Part shown: in pieces, positions 8,736-17,089 of the stretch
How the letters are laid out: each line of letters begins with the position of its first letter
How positions within the stretch are numbered: position 1 is the stretch's first letter
NCBI RefSeq assembly: GCF_009184545.1
Contig: NZ_QJOW01000005.1
Location: forward strand, 62,001-126,000
Reading direction: 5' to 3'
DNA length: 64,000 nucleotides
DNA from: Halosegnis rubeus
Lineage (GTDB): Archaea; Halobacteriota; Halobacteria; Halobacteriales; Haloarculaceae
The notes under the pieces: generated by a model
Databases searched by the model: none
What the model was told of the DNA's origin: nothing
What the model saw: the letters and a program-made list of their open reading frames with translations, nothing else
Translations under genes and position numbers: made by a program

Positions 8736-9623
8736 TCAGAACATTTCTCTGAAGTCCCGTTCGACCAGTCCGTTCTCCAGATACGTGAGGAACTCTTGTT
8801 TCGTTGGTCCTTGACGGTCAAGTAGATCGTCCCGTCCTGCTCGTTCGAGAACTGCCTGCGCGAAGTCCGTACAGTGAGATTCGTGCTGCCCAGCATACTC
8901 TGTGAGGGCTTCTCTCCAGTGCATATCCAGCTCGAACTCGGCTAATCGGATTTGGATCCCGTCTTTCCGTTCGACGACGTCGACGTCCAAGTCTTCGAGT
9001 TGCTTGAAACGGAGGTTGTTCCGGCGGACAGTAATGAGCCGTTTGGAATCGACGATATAGGGATCGACCCACTCTCGCCAGGAATCGTCGTCGACGTGCG
9101 TTCGTGGCATCTCAAAATCCGGGTCCACACTCTCAATACAGAACTGCAGCATCGCGATGCCAGTTCGATGATTCGCATTCGGGAGGGAATGTCGGAGGAT
9201 CAAATTCGACATCACCTCTCCAGCGACGGTCGGAAGCGGTGCTTCCCAGGAGACGTGATCGAGTGCCTGCTGGATCTTTTGTGGTTCGAACTCCTTGTAG
9301 AGCCGGAACTCATCCTCATCTCGAACTTCGACCGCGGCTTCGAGCAACTCTACTAATCGGAATGCGACAACCTGCCCAGCACGGGGGAGGTCACGAATAC
9401 GATCGCTCAGCCATTCCTGATCAAAGTCGATATCTTGCGCTGATTCGATCTCTGAATCGCCTTCATAGAGCACATAGACCGGAGCTTCGAAGGGGTACCC
9501 GATGAGCTTTGTCGACTCGTCGGATTGCTCTTGCTGAGACCGGATCTCTGCTACCGATGCCGAGCTATATTTGAGTGAGAAATTCTCGGCCTGTGGGTGA
9601 TGATAGAAGACGAGCCGAGCCAT
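8736..9623 (-). CDS. Fic/Doc-like domain protein
   Basis: A 295-residue protein whose centre carries HSLPNANHRTG (H145 to G155). This matches the Fic/Doc active-site loop HxFx(D/E)(G/A)N(K/G)R, as in Doc toxins (HxFNDANKRT). The catalytic His, both Asn/Arg ends and the following hydrophobic helix (IAMLQFCIESV) are present, but the Mg-binding acidic residue is Asn149. Fic proteins transfer AMP, UMP or phosphate to target proteins; Doc inactivates EF-Tu. The residues before and after (1-120 and 170-295) match nothing I know. The gene is monocistronic and convergent with a 34-residue frame. It may be a toxin, a weakened one, or a domesticated relative. Confidence 0.6.
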   Translation of the reverse strand: MARLVFYHHPQAENFSLKYSSASVAEIRSQQEQSDESTKLIGYPFEAPVYVLYEGDSEIESAQDIDFDQEWLSDRIRDLPRAGQVVAFRLVELLEAAVEVRDEDEFRLYKEFEPQKIQQALDHVSWEAPLPTVAGEVMSNLILRHSLPNANHRTGIAMLQFCIESVDPDFEMPRTHVDDDSWREWVDPYIVDSKRLITVRRNNLRFKQLEDLDVDVVERKDGIQIRLAEFELDMHWREALTEYAGQHESHCTDFAQAVLERAGRDDLLDRQGPTKQEFLTYLENGLVERDFREMF

Positions 9624-9691
9624 CTCAATGCGTATTCGTGGGAAGTGGGTAAAGCAGTCCCGCTTTGATATTGAGTTCTACTCGCCTGGTT

Positions 9692-9988
9692 CTACGACGT
9701 AGTGGGTGCGTTCACGTCCTCTAAATACTGGCTTTCCCACTCACGTCGCGCCTCGATCTCCCGCACTCCGCGTTGTGTGACCGTGTACACGTTCGTCCGT
9801 TTGTCGAGTTCACCTTTCTCCAGGAGGCCTTTGCCGACGAGGTCGTCGAGGTTTGGATAGAGCCGCCCATGATTGATCTCTTGTTCGTAGTAGTCGTCGA
9901 GTTCGGCCTTTACTGCGAGCCCGTGTGGTTCCTCGAGCCCGGCGATAACGTACAAGACGTCCCGCTGGAACCCGGTTAGATCGTGCAT
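9692..9988 (-). CDS. PadR-family transcriptional regulator (copy 1)
   Basis: A 98-residue winged-helix regulator of the short PadR type: LTGFQRDVLYVIAGLEEPHGLAVKAELDDYY (helices 1-2), INHGRLYPNLDDLVGKGLLEKGELD (recognition helix) and RTNVYTVTQRGVREIEARREWESQYL (wing and C-terminal helix). It is almost identical to the product at 37748-38041, and the similarity continues into the promoter. Short PadR proteins usually repress neighbouring or own promoters and lack the long C-terminal dimer domain. The next gene upstream (10198) is divergent and encodes a P-type ATPase, so control of copper export is possible but unproven. Confidence 0.92.
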   Translation of the reverse strand: MHDLTGFQRDVLYVIAGLEEPHGLAVKAELDDYYEQEINHGRLYPNLDDLVGKGLLEKGELDKRTNVYTVTQRGVREIEARREWESQYLEDVNAPTTS

Positions 9989-10014
9989 CCGTCTGCTCCC
10001 TATTTTTGAGGGAT

Positions 10015-10035
10015 GGCATATGTTCTCTCTGGTAC
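10015..10035 (-). promoter_or_regulatory. conserved PadR promoter/operator element (copy 1)
   Basis: The 21 bases GGCATATGTTCTCTCTGGTAC (+ strand) start 27 bases upstream of the padR start and are identical at 38067-38087, in front of the second padR copy. The CATATG core sits close to TATA-box position. The identity outside coding sequence suggests an autoregulatory operator or a very recent duplication. Confidence 0.55.
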
Positions 10036-10197
10036 TCAGAAGCAGAGCTTCGGATCGAGGATATCTACCAGTACACTCGTCTCCAAACAGCGCTTAATAC
10101 CCATGCCTCTGTATCACCGGTAATGGCGCTTCGGCCGAGGTCGCCGTTGAGGTTCCATGGCTGTGCTCGGTCAGCTGTCAGCCGGTGGTAATCAATT

Positions 10198-12723
10198 GTG
10201 TCTTCATCTCAATCCTCATCTTCCACGTGCGCGCTTTGTGGTAGGGCTGTCCCTGACGATAGAGTCGTGGGTGAGAACGACACCGTCTTCTGCTGTGATG
10301 GATGTCGAAACGTCCATCGAGTACTCGGTGGCGATGGAGTCCACAGTCGGATGGACCCGACAGACGACCCCATGCGCGAGTCCGGTGCTGGGGCGGGCGA
10401 ACGCGATGCGGATACCCCTCGATTAGGGTCTGAGGAACGAGCTTTCTTTCAGGTCGACGGGATGCACTGTGCGACGTGTGAAGCATTTCTTGAATCAGTC
10501 GCCGAGGACTGCGAGGGTGTTGTAGACGTGGCAGCAAGCTACGTCACCGAGACGGTTCGTATCACATACGACCCTGATCGCGTCTCGAAGGAAACTCTCT
10601 GTGATACCCTGAGTACACTCGGCTATTCGGCAACCCTCCGTGCTGGAGGGAGCGATGACACACCGACTATAATCGGACAGTCGCGCCGGTCGGACGAGCC
10701 GAATGAACGAGGGATTGACGAGGTGCTGGGATTCCGTTACGCTGCTGGCGTCATTTTCGGGACGTTCATGCTCCTCCCATATGCGGTCCTCCTCTATCCG
10801 GCGCAGCTCTCGTCGTTCTTTGGTGAGGGGACGCTCGATATGTACGCGAGTACGTCCGGGATCGGCGGTGGAGATGGCCTGTTGATCCTCCCGCTCTTTC
10901 TCGTTCTGACGGGTGTCGTCCTCGTGTTTACCGGCCTGCCGCTGTTACAGGGTGCGTATGTCAGTCTGAAGATGCGACAGCCGAATACGGACTTTCTCGT
11001 CGCGATCACCGTGGTGAGCGCCTACGTGTACAGCACGATTGCCTTTCTCCTCGGTCGACTCGACGTTTTCTACGACCTCACGATCGTGGTTGCCGCGAGT
11101 GTGGTGGCCGCCATCTTCTACGAATCACTGAGCAAGCAGCGAGCGATGGATCGCCTGACGAATCTCACTATCTCCCACGTCACCGAAGCCAGGCGGTATG
11201 GCGCCGATGGGACGACGATGGTCGACGTACACAGTCTGGAACCCGGGGAACGGGTTCTCGTCCGTGAGGGCGAACGCATCCCAGTCGATGGTGTTCTCGC
11301 TGAGAGTGAGTGCACGGTCGATGAAGCGATCGTGACGGGCGAGTCGCTCCCGGTATCGAAACAAGCTGGGGACGAGGTCGTCGGCGGGGCGGTCGTCACA
11401 AATGGGGCTGCTGTCCTCACGGTGAGCGATGGGACAACCAGTAGTATCGATCGCCTCGTCACCTCTGTCTGGAATCTCCAGAGTGGGGATCACGGTGTCC
11501 AGCGGCAGGCCGATAAGCTCGCGTCAGTCATCATCCCGGTCGTCGTCGGTGGGGCGGTACTCGCTGGATTGGGGTCGCTTCTGGTGGGGACTGGTATTCC
11601 CGTCGCCGTCCTGACGGCGCTGGTAGTTCTCTTAGTGGGATGTCCGTGGGCACTTGGCCTGGCAACCCCGCTCTCGGTGGCAACCAGTATCGAACAAGCG
11701 GTAGAGCGGGGCATCGTCATCTTCGACGAGACAGTCTTCGAGCGCCTTCGGAACGTCGACGTCGTCGTCTTCGACAAAACAGGGACTCTCACGACCGGCC
11801 AGATGGATGTCCTCGAGGTGGATGCACCGTCGGATCTCCTTGAAACCGTCGCGGCCCTCGAACAGCGAGCATCCCACCCAGCGGCCGACGCAATCGTGAA
11901 TACGTTTGCACAAAGGAATCAGGAGGGCGATCGCTCAAGAGCCGATGGGGGGGTTGCCGATGGCAGTGACCACGAGTACGCAGCGGACATCACCGAATTC
12001 ACGAGCCACGCGACCGGCGTCGAAGGAGTCGTCGAGGACACGCGCGTTCTCGTCGGGAATCTCGATCTCTTCGCGGAACTTGGGTGGTCGGTGAGCGAGC
12101 AGATCGAGACGCGTGCCGCAGAGGCACGAACGGCCGGTCACCTTCCGGTCGTCGTCGGTCGTGACGGTCATGCAGAGGGCGTCGTCGTCGTGGGGGACGA
12201 ACCACGGGCAGGTTGGGATGACACACTCACGCAGCTGAATGACCGTGATATCGAGATCGTTGTTCTGACCGGTGATGACGAGGCTGCTACTGACTTTCTC
12301 GACAGTCATCCTGCCGTCGATCACGTGTTTGCGGGGGTCCCGCCGGCAGGCAAGACCGCGACGATCCGGCGGTTACAGTCCCGGGGACAGGTTACAATGG
12401 TTGGTGATGGAACGAACGATGCACCGGCTCTTGCGACCGCAGACCTGGGAATCTCGCTCGGTGGTGGAACGGCACTCGCGTCCGATGCCGCGGATATTTC
12501 TATCGTCGATGATGACCTCGCGGCGGTGGAGACGACGTTCGATCTCGCAGATGCAGCTCGTCGGCGTGTCAAACAGAACAACGGGCTAGCGCTGCTCTAT
12601 AATGGGGTCACGATGCCACTCGCAGCGACGGGGTTGCTGAATCCGGTGTTCGCGATGGGTGCGGTCGTGGCGACCGGCGGTCTCCTCGCAGCGAATTCGT
12701 TTCGAGACCTGCTTCACGAGTAG
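10198..12723 (+). CDS. heavy-metal P-type ATPase with CPW motif and N-terminal Cys cluster (CopA/CcoI-like)
   Basis: An 841-residue P1B ATPase starting with GTG. Residues 11-36 form a cysteine cluster (CALC, then FCCDGC). An HMA domain follows (GMHCATC, C91/C94). This arrangement resembles FixI/CcoI pumps, which load copper for cytochrome oxidases. Eight membrane helices are expected. The metal motif reads CPW at 482-484 instead of the usual CPC, so the second thiolate ligand is lost. The phosphorylated D526 (DKTGTLTTG), TGES and the GDGTNDAPALA hinge are intact. Metal specificity is therefore uncertain; copper is likely from context. It diverges from padR copy 1. Confidence 0.9.
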   Translation: MSSSQSSSSTCALCGRAVPDDRVVGENDTVFCCDGCRNVHRVLGGDGVHSRMDPTDDPMRESGAGAGERDADTPRLGSEERAFFQVDGMHCATCEAFLESVAEDCEGVVDVAASYVTETVRITYDPDRVSKETLCDTLSTLGYSATLRAGGSDDTPTIIGQSRRSDEPNERGIDEVLGFRYAAGVIFGTFMLLPYAVLLYPAQLSSFFGEGTLDMYASTSGIGGGDGLLILPLFLVLTGVVLVFTGLPLLQGAYVSLKMRQPNTDFLVAITVVSAYVYSTIAFLLGRLDVFYDLTIVVAASVVAAIFYESLSKQRAMDRLTNLTISHVTEARRYGADGTTMVDVHSLEPGERVLVREGERIPVDGVLAESECTVDEAIVTGESLPVSKQAGDEVVGGAVVTNGAAVLTVSDGTTSSIDRLVTSVWNLQSGDHGVQRQADKLASVIIPVVVGGAVLAGLGSLLVGTGIPVAVLTALVVLLVGCPWALGLATPLSVATSIEQAVERGIVIFDETVFERLRNVDVVVFDKTGTLTTGQMDVLEVDAPSDLLETVAALEQRASHPAADAIVNTFAQRNQEGDRSRADGGVADGSDHEYAADITEFTSHATGVEGVVEDTRVLVGNLDLFAELGWSVSEQIETRAAEARTAGHLPVVVGRDGHAEGVVVVGDEPRAGWDDTLTQLNDRDIEIVVLTGDDEAATDFLDSHPAVDHVFAGVPPAGKTATIRRLQSRGQVTMVGDGTNDAPALATADLGISLGGGTALASDAADISIVDDDLAAVETTFDLADAARRRVKQNNGLALLYNGVTMPLAATGLLNPVFAMGAVVATGGLLAANSFRDLLHE

Positions 12724-12786
12724 CGGCACCAACCCAGCGAAGCGGCAGATACCTGCTGTAACCGGGTGAAGACGATTCCTATCGCT

Positions 12787-12981
12787 TCATTCGAGCAATT
12801 CAAAGGCACCGAGCCCCGCGTACCCGACCGCAAAGCCCGCAACGATGATGCCTCCGGAGAGGACTTGGTAGAACGGCGTCGACGGGAGGAAGCCGGTTGC
12901 GAAGGTGCCGACAACGATCAGTACCGCTGCCAGTTCCAAAAACACGTACTGACGACGTTTTCCCCTCATATATTGAGGCAT
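12787..12981 (-). CDS. small two-helix membrane protein
   Basis: A 64-residue protein with two predicted membrane helices (FLELAAVLIVVGTFATGFL and VLSGGIIVAGFAVGYAGLGAFEL) after a basic N-terminus (MPQYMRGKRRQY). The ATG at 12981 is chosen because TAGGGGGACAA, a good ribosome-binding site, lies just before it. An in-frame GTG at 13008 would add nine residues. It is the last gene of an operon with the multi-helix protein at 13024-14235. The function is unknown. Confidence 0.65.
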   Translation of the reverse strand: MPQYMRGKRRQYVFLELAAVLIVVGTFATGFLPSTPFYQVLSGGIIVAGFAVGYAGLGAFELLE

Positions 12982-13023
12982 TTGTCCCCCTAGGTACCGT
13001 GAGATCACAGTAGATACCTTACC

Positions 13024-14235
13024 TCAGTCCGCCGGGATGATGGCAGCCGATTGATCGGGCTGTCGGGCTGCTTGGACCGAGTAGATTAGGCTCCCCGTGA
13101 AGAGGACGAAGCTTCCAACGATGAATACTGCACTGAGCGGCGAGGCCGAATCGACGAACACCCAGTAGAGAGGGGCGGCAATCGATGGCCCGGCAGCAAG
13201 TACCGCGATCTTCGCGACGAGTGGCCCACAGCATCCACAGGTACACGTCCCGACGATTGCAGCGCTTCCGGCGGTCCCTTCGGTCATGCCGGCTCGTTCC
13301 TCGACGCGCCAGTGACGGGCGATGAGAGCGGCGTTTAACCCGATGAGTGCGCTTAGCATCCCGACGACGATGACCTGGCCGGGTGACAGGGCTAGGAAGA
13401 ACGGGATATGTATGAACGGGAGATGCGGAATCGCGATTTCGAGCGTCGGCCACGATACTAGCTGATAGATTGCGGGTAGAACGACGACCGTCACCTCTTC
13501 GGGGAAGCCCTCCTCGGGGAAAAACGAGAGGTATCCTGTTATAGAGACGAAAAAGAGTGCTAACACGACACCGACGCCGATGCCGAAGCGACGCGCAACC
13601 GGATCACGCATGACTGCGCGAATGACACTCCCTGCGTCCTTCCAGACAACGTAGCCGACTAGAATTGGTGTTCCGAGGACGATTGCGTACCCAAGTGGGT
13701 GTGTATCACTTGCCAGTCCAGGAATGAGGTAGGGGTACGAGATCCACAATCCCATGAGGATGCCGAGGAACGTGTATCGTGGGCGGGATGGCCAGCGGAG
13801 CCACCCAACGATGAAGCTCGCGACCATGATGCCCAAGCCACTCAGTAGGGCCAACGGCTGATACCACGACCGGGGGAACGGCATCGAACTCGCAGTATAT
13901 GTCGGATCTGGGGAGAGCCCTTCGAAGAGAATTGCTCCGAGTGCCGTGATGGAGATCCCGACAAATACGCCGTAAAGGGCGGTTGTTGAGGTGATGCGAT
14001 CGGTCCGTTTGAGAAGGATGAAGCCGCCGAGAATAACGGCACCAACGAAAGCAAGAAGTACACCGTGTCCTTGCGAGAGTCCACCGCTTCCGGTTGTACC
14101 GTGGGCGGACGCGACGGGAACCTGAGTGAGCGTAACAATTGCGGCAAGAAGTACAGAGAGTGGCCGAACAGACCCGATTCGAGTGGTCTGTCCACGGGAG
14201 GGATCTCCACGTGGGTGACGCTCTTCCGGTGACAT
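13024..14235 (-). CDS. polytopic membrane protein with CTCGCC motif, possible metal-related function
   Basis: A 403-residue protein with a cleavable signal-like N-terminus (PLSVLLAAIVTLTQVPVASAHG) and about ten membrane helices. Just before the penultimate helix pair lies GTCTCGCCGPLVAKIAVLAAG, with four cysteines in six residues, a likely thiol metal site. Two His-containing loops (HGTTGSGGLSQGHG and IAIPHLPFIHIP) may add ligands. I do not recognise the family. The position between a P-type ATPase and a halocyanin, together with the Cys cluster, makes a role in moving copper plausible, for example delivery across the membrane. It heads a short operon with the gene at 12787-12981. Confidence 0.75.
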   Translation of the reverse strand: MSPEERHPRGDPSRGQTTRIGSVRPLSVLLAAIVTLTQVPVASAHGTTGSGGLSQGHGVLLAFVGAVILGGFILLKRTDRITSTTALYGVFVGISITALGAILFEGLSPDPTYTASSMPFPRSWYQPLALLSGLGIMVASFIVGWLRWPSRPRYTFLGILMGLWISYPYLIPGLASDTHPLGYAIVLGTPILVGYVVWKDAGSVIRAVMRDPVARRFGIGVGVVLALFFVSITGYLSFFPEEGFPEEVTVVVLPAIYQLVSWPTLEIAIPHLPFIHIPFFLALSPGQVIVVGMLSALIGLNAALIARHWRVEERAGMTEGTAGSAAIVGTCTCGCCGPLVAKIAVLAAGPSIAAPLYWVFVDSASPLSAVFIVGSFVLFTGSLIYSVQAARQPDQSAAIIPAD

Positions 14236-14363
14236 TATTCTGTCTTGGACAGAGAGGCACTTCTACCTGACTGATTTACCTCTGATATCCTGGGCTTGAC
14301 TGTCGTTAGATCCTGCTGGCTGTGGAAATATCCCCCTCCGAAAGTACGATCGGCACGGTGAAT

Positions 14364-14783
14364 TCACTCGCCGTCCAGAAATACGAGGAACTGTATATGC
14401 TTGAAGAACCAGACCGGAAGAACGGCTCCAACCCCTGCAGCGAGTAGGAGACTATTCGATGCTGTCCACACGATCTGTCCAAGTACGGTGCCAATAATCA
14501 AGACGCCGTTGTATGCAATCGCATTCACCGCTAAATCGCCTCTTGACTCAGCCCGGGGCCATTTGATGAGACTGGGCCTGATTGCTGACGTCCGGCCGGA
14601 TACTACTGCGATGAGAAGTCCGAGTAGGCCGGATACAAACCAGCCGAGTACAGCCGGTGGCCAGTTGTATACAACCGTTGCGGTGGCAAGAACAATCAGA
14701 CACGGACTGGTGATTGTACCGATCTCTACGGAGGCATAGCGGGTCAAAATGTGTTCCTCAGTCCCTTGTTGTGCGGTAGCCAT
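14364..14783 (-). CDS. hypothetical four-helix membrane protein
   Basis: A 139-residue protein with about four hydrophobic helices (ITSPCLIVLATATVVY; VLGWFVSGLLGLLIAVVSG; AVNAIAYNGVLIIGTVLGQIVW; LLLAAGVGAVLPVWFF). It ends with the aromatic segment KHIQFLVFLDGE. No motif that assigns a function is seen. It lies just downstream of the tRNA-Glu gene on the same strand and is separated from the 403-residue membrane protein by 128 bases. Confidence 0.65.
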   Translation of the reverse strand: MATAQQGTEEHILTRYASVEIGTITSPCLIVLATATVVYNWPPAVLGWFVSGLLGLLIAVVSGRTSAIRPSLIKWPRAESRGDLAVNAIAYNGVLIIGTVLGQIVWTASNSLLLAAGVGAVLPVWFFKHIQFLVFLDGE

Positions 14784-14823
14784 CTGTGAGGGTTATGGGT
14801 AGGGCAGTGGATCAGATCGGGGA

Positions 14824-14898
14824 TGCTCCGTCGAGGATTTGAACCTCGGTCCTCGACGTGAGATGCCGAGATGGTTGGCCGAGCTACACCAACGGAGC
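14824..14898 (-). tRNA. tRNA-Glu (anticodon CTC)
   Basis: The minus strand folds as a cloverleaf: acceptor stem GCTCCGT/ACGGAGC, discriminator A at 14824, anticodon stem TCGGC/GTCGA (one G-T pair) round the loop ATCTCAC with anticodon CTC, and T stem CGAGG/CCTCG with loop TTCAAAT. CCA is not encoded. The acceptor stem and discriminator match haloarchaeal tRNA-Glu. No second copy of the 3' end was noticed, so there is no sign that it is in use as an attachment site. Confidence 0.93.
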
Positions 14899-14996
14899 AG
14901 CTTCAACTTGGAGCTTCAGTACTTCAGGTCTGGTCGGTGTCCTATTCAGTGGGAATCCGCCGTTTCCCCTTATGTTGGGGTCTTTGATAATGTGGT

Positions 14997-15560
14997 ATGG
15001 AGCGTCGACAGGTTCTCAAGACAGCCGGAATTCTCGCAACAGGTGGCGTAACTGGTCTCGCTGGATGCAGTAGTTCGGGGAACGGAGACGGTGGCGGTGA
15101 GCCGACCACGACTGAAACGCAGGAGACAGCTGGTGGGTCTGGAGACTCGAATACTGTTATGATGGTCACTGACGGGAGCGAGTATTATTTCGATCCCATT
15201 GGTCTGTTCATCGAATCCGGGGAAACTGTGACATTCGAAATCCAGAGCGGCAGTCACTCGGCAACCGCCTACAAAGAGGGAACGAGCTCAGCATCAGTTA
15301 CCCGGATTCCCGAAAGCGCAGAAACGTTCAATAGCGAAACGCTGAGTGAACAGGGCGCAACGTTCGAGCACACGTTCGAGACCACGGGGACGTACGATTA
15401 CTTCTGTATCCCGCACAAGACTCTGGGGATGGTCGGTCGGATCGTCGTTGGCGAACCCGGCGGTCCCGCGGAGGGGAGTATGCCGCCGGACGGAGACGTC
15501 CCCGAAAGCCAGACCATCGTTGATCAAGGCAGCGTCTCGTACAGCTCGTTCTCCGGGTAG
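14997..15560 (+). CDS. halocyanin/plastocyanin-like blue copper lipoprotein
   Basis: A 187-residue surface cupredoxin. The signal peptide ends in a lipobox (LAGC, cysteine 24). A Gly/Thr/Glu linker follows, then one cupredoxin domain (about residues 52-153). The type-1 copper ligands are in place: H87 (SGSHSAT), C137, H140 and M145 (FCIPHKTLGM). Such proteins carry single electrons between membrane respiratory complexes on the outer face of the membrane. The C-terminal 30 residues are Pro/Ser-rich and unstructured. It is a monocistronic gene within the copper island and may serve the multicopper oxidase or terminal oxidase. Confidence 0.93.
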   Translation: MERRQVLKTAGILATGGVTGLAGCSSSGNGDGGGEPTTTETQETAGGSGDSNTVMMVTDGSEYYFDPIGLFIESGETVTFEIQSGSHSATAYKEGTSSASVTRIPESAETFNSETLSEQGATFEHTFETTGTYDYFCIPHKTLGMVGRIVVGEPGGPAEGSMPPDGDVPESQTIVDQGSVSYSSFSG

Positions 15561-15663
15561 GCGGCCGCGTATACTGCGAGCTGTGCGCTCCGGAATCGCT
15601 TGTACACCATATGGCCGACATTGACTGTGCTTCGGACCGACAGTATGGAGACATACGCTGTCG

Positions 15664-16416
15664 ATGACACTCGCACAAGGCCCGTGGCCGACATACACGG
15701 ATGCTGCCCTCGATAGTGTTCTACGAGAACGACGTGAGGTTGAGCGCGAATGTCAAGCCTTCCAACGGTTTCGCCAGCGTATCCAGACCGTCGACACACA
15801 GACTCCTCGGTTCGAACGGTCCGTTGTTGGAGTGGATCAGAACCTTACATCCGAAGAGAAGTCGGTCCGTAATACCATCGAGCCGTGGTATCATGATACT
15901 GTGATGGCGGTCGACCACTACGGCGACGTGTACGGTGATTCGTTCGAGGCGAGCCTCAGTGCCGAATTCGGGGCCGATGTGTTGCTCCTGATCTCAGAAG
16001 CGACTACGTTCTCACCGCTCATCAAACAACGGCTCCTCGAGGCCGCACAGCAGTGTATTGACAACCGCCGAGTCTTTCTGGAGAGCCTCCAGGATGAATT
16101 CACTACCCTCAAAGACGTGCAATCTACAGTTCAAGAGATTCGAGAGGCGATAGCAGAACTTGATTCTACGAAATTACAGGGGAACTCAGATATTGAACTA
16201 ACCGACCGATACGAGACGCTTCATACGTTGAATGATGAATGTAAGAGTTGGATCCAGCAACGGCAGGAGGAAATCCACGCTCATCGAATCGATCGGTCGG
16301 CAGACGTGGATGCCTACACTGACCTCTGTTCATATCTCTATGAGGGTCTGGAGGTTGATTATCCGGTATTGGCGACGTTTGTCGATATCTTGGAGATCAT
16401 CTCCCAATATGAGTAG
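15664..16416 (+). CDS. hypothetical helical/coiled-coil protein
   Basis: A 250-residue soluble, mostly helical protein. Long charged helices (LRERREVERECQAFQRFRQRI; LQDEFTTLKDVQSTVQEIREAI; CKSWIQQRQEEIHAHRIDR) suggest coiled coils. It has the look of a haloarchaeal family of unknown function that is often found next to transcription factors or surface genes. No catalytic motif is seen. It begins 103 bases after the halocyanin gene and could be read from the same promoter. No role can be assigned. Confidence 0.7.
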   Translation: MTLAQGPWPTYTDAALDSVLRERREVERECQAFQRFRQRIQTVDTQTPRFERSVVGVDQNLTSEEKSVRNTIEPWYHDTVMAVDHYGDVYGDSFEASLSAEFGADVLLLISEATTFSPLIKQRLLEAAQQCIDNRRVFLESLQDEFTTLKDVQSTVQEIREAIAELDSTKLQGNSDIELTDRYETLHTLNDECKSWIQQRQEEIHAHRIDRSADVDAYTDLCSYLYEGLEVDYPVLATFVDILEIISQYE

Positions 16417-16699
16417 TCCTCTCTTTTACCTCCTACTCTGTCTTGACGTCGTCCTATGGCTGAACAGTAGTTGCTGATTTGGCTGCGATTAGTGCTGGCA
16501 AACTCAGCGATGGAATCGAGGAACTCCGTGCACCGGGTGCACGGCTTTCAGAATCGGCGTGAGTGGGCGTCGAACATGTTAGATAATCGACTCCGGCAAT
16601 GACTGTGAAAGGGTGGGCTTCCGCTCGCACCGTGTCAATACCGGCTTCCAGCAAATCTACTTTGTTAACGGTTTTGTCTATCCGGTCACAACTGTACAT
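16417..16699. other. intergenic region with palindrome and possible decayed gene
   Basis: No intact gene is seen. A minus-strand stretch that reads as VDLLEAGIDTVRAEAHPF and continues to the end of the region could be the tail of a lost gene, but no start or family is recognisable. The palindrome at 16526-16544 is listed separately. Confidence 0.3.
16526..16544. repeat. perfect 9-bp inverted repeat
   Basis: CCGTGCACC and GGTGCACGG flank a single G. The palindrome lies 156 bases before the start of the small membrane protein at 16700 and could be a regulator site. A hairpin terminator for the preceding gene (stop at 16416) is less likely because no T-run follows. Confidence 0.5.
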
Positions 16700-16885
16700 A
16701 TGGAATTCGACTTTGTGCGCTCGGTGGCCCCCCTTGTCGTAATTGTCGCCGTCGCGGCGATTGCGCTCACGACCGTGATGACCTCCTCGACGGTCTTTAT
16801 GATGGTTCTGCCCTCGATGATTATCTTCTCGGTCATCGCGTTCTTCCTGGGAATGAAACATGGCGAGTTCCGCGCCAGTGCATAA
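16700..16885 (+). CDS. small two-helix membrane protein, MEFD...KHGE family (copy 1)
   Basis: A 61-residue protein starting MEFDFVRSVAPLVVIVAVAA. It has two predicted membrane helices and a conserved end, FFLGMKHGEFRASA. A paralog at 29416-29604 has the same start (MEFD), the same helix spacing and the same end (LEVKHGEYRANHT). The ATG at 16700 was chosen by comparison with that paralog. The two copies lie near copper and zinc ATPase clusters respectively, and a cofactor or sensor role for a metal pump or oxidase is possible but not shown. Confidence 0.75.
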   Translation: MEFDFVRSVAPLVVIVAVAAIALTTVMTSSTVFMMVLPSMIIFSVIAFFLGMKHGEFRASA

Positions 16886-17089
16886 TAGGCCGACCCAGTA
16901 GCCGGAATCCGCTGTGTTGCGGTCCATGCTAGCCCCCAGCTGTGTTGATTCAGATTATTTCGATGACCGGTTCGCAGTCCTAGCGACGGCTGTTTTAGCG
17001 GGGTGATGTCGAACCAACAGGAGTCCACCTGGGTTGGGTAACCCCTATCGTTCAGTTAGATCCTGTCCTGGTCGTGGTGTAGAGGGTCT

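Noticed and set aside
14824-14898. tRNA-Glu as the attachment site of an integrated element
   Set aside because: No second copy of its 3' end was seen and no integrase gene is in the window.
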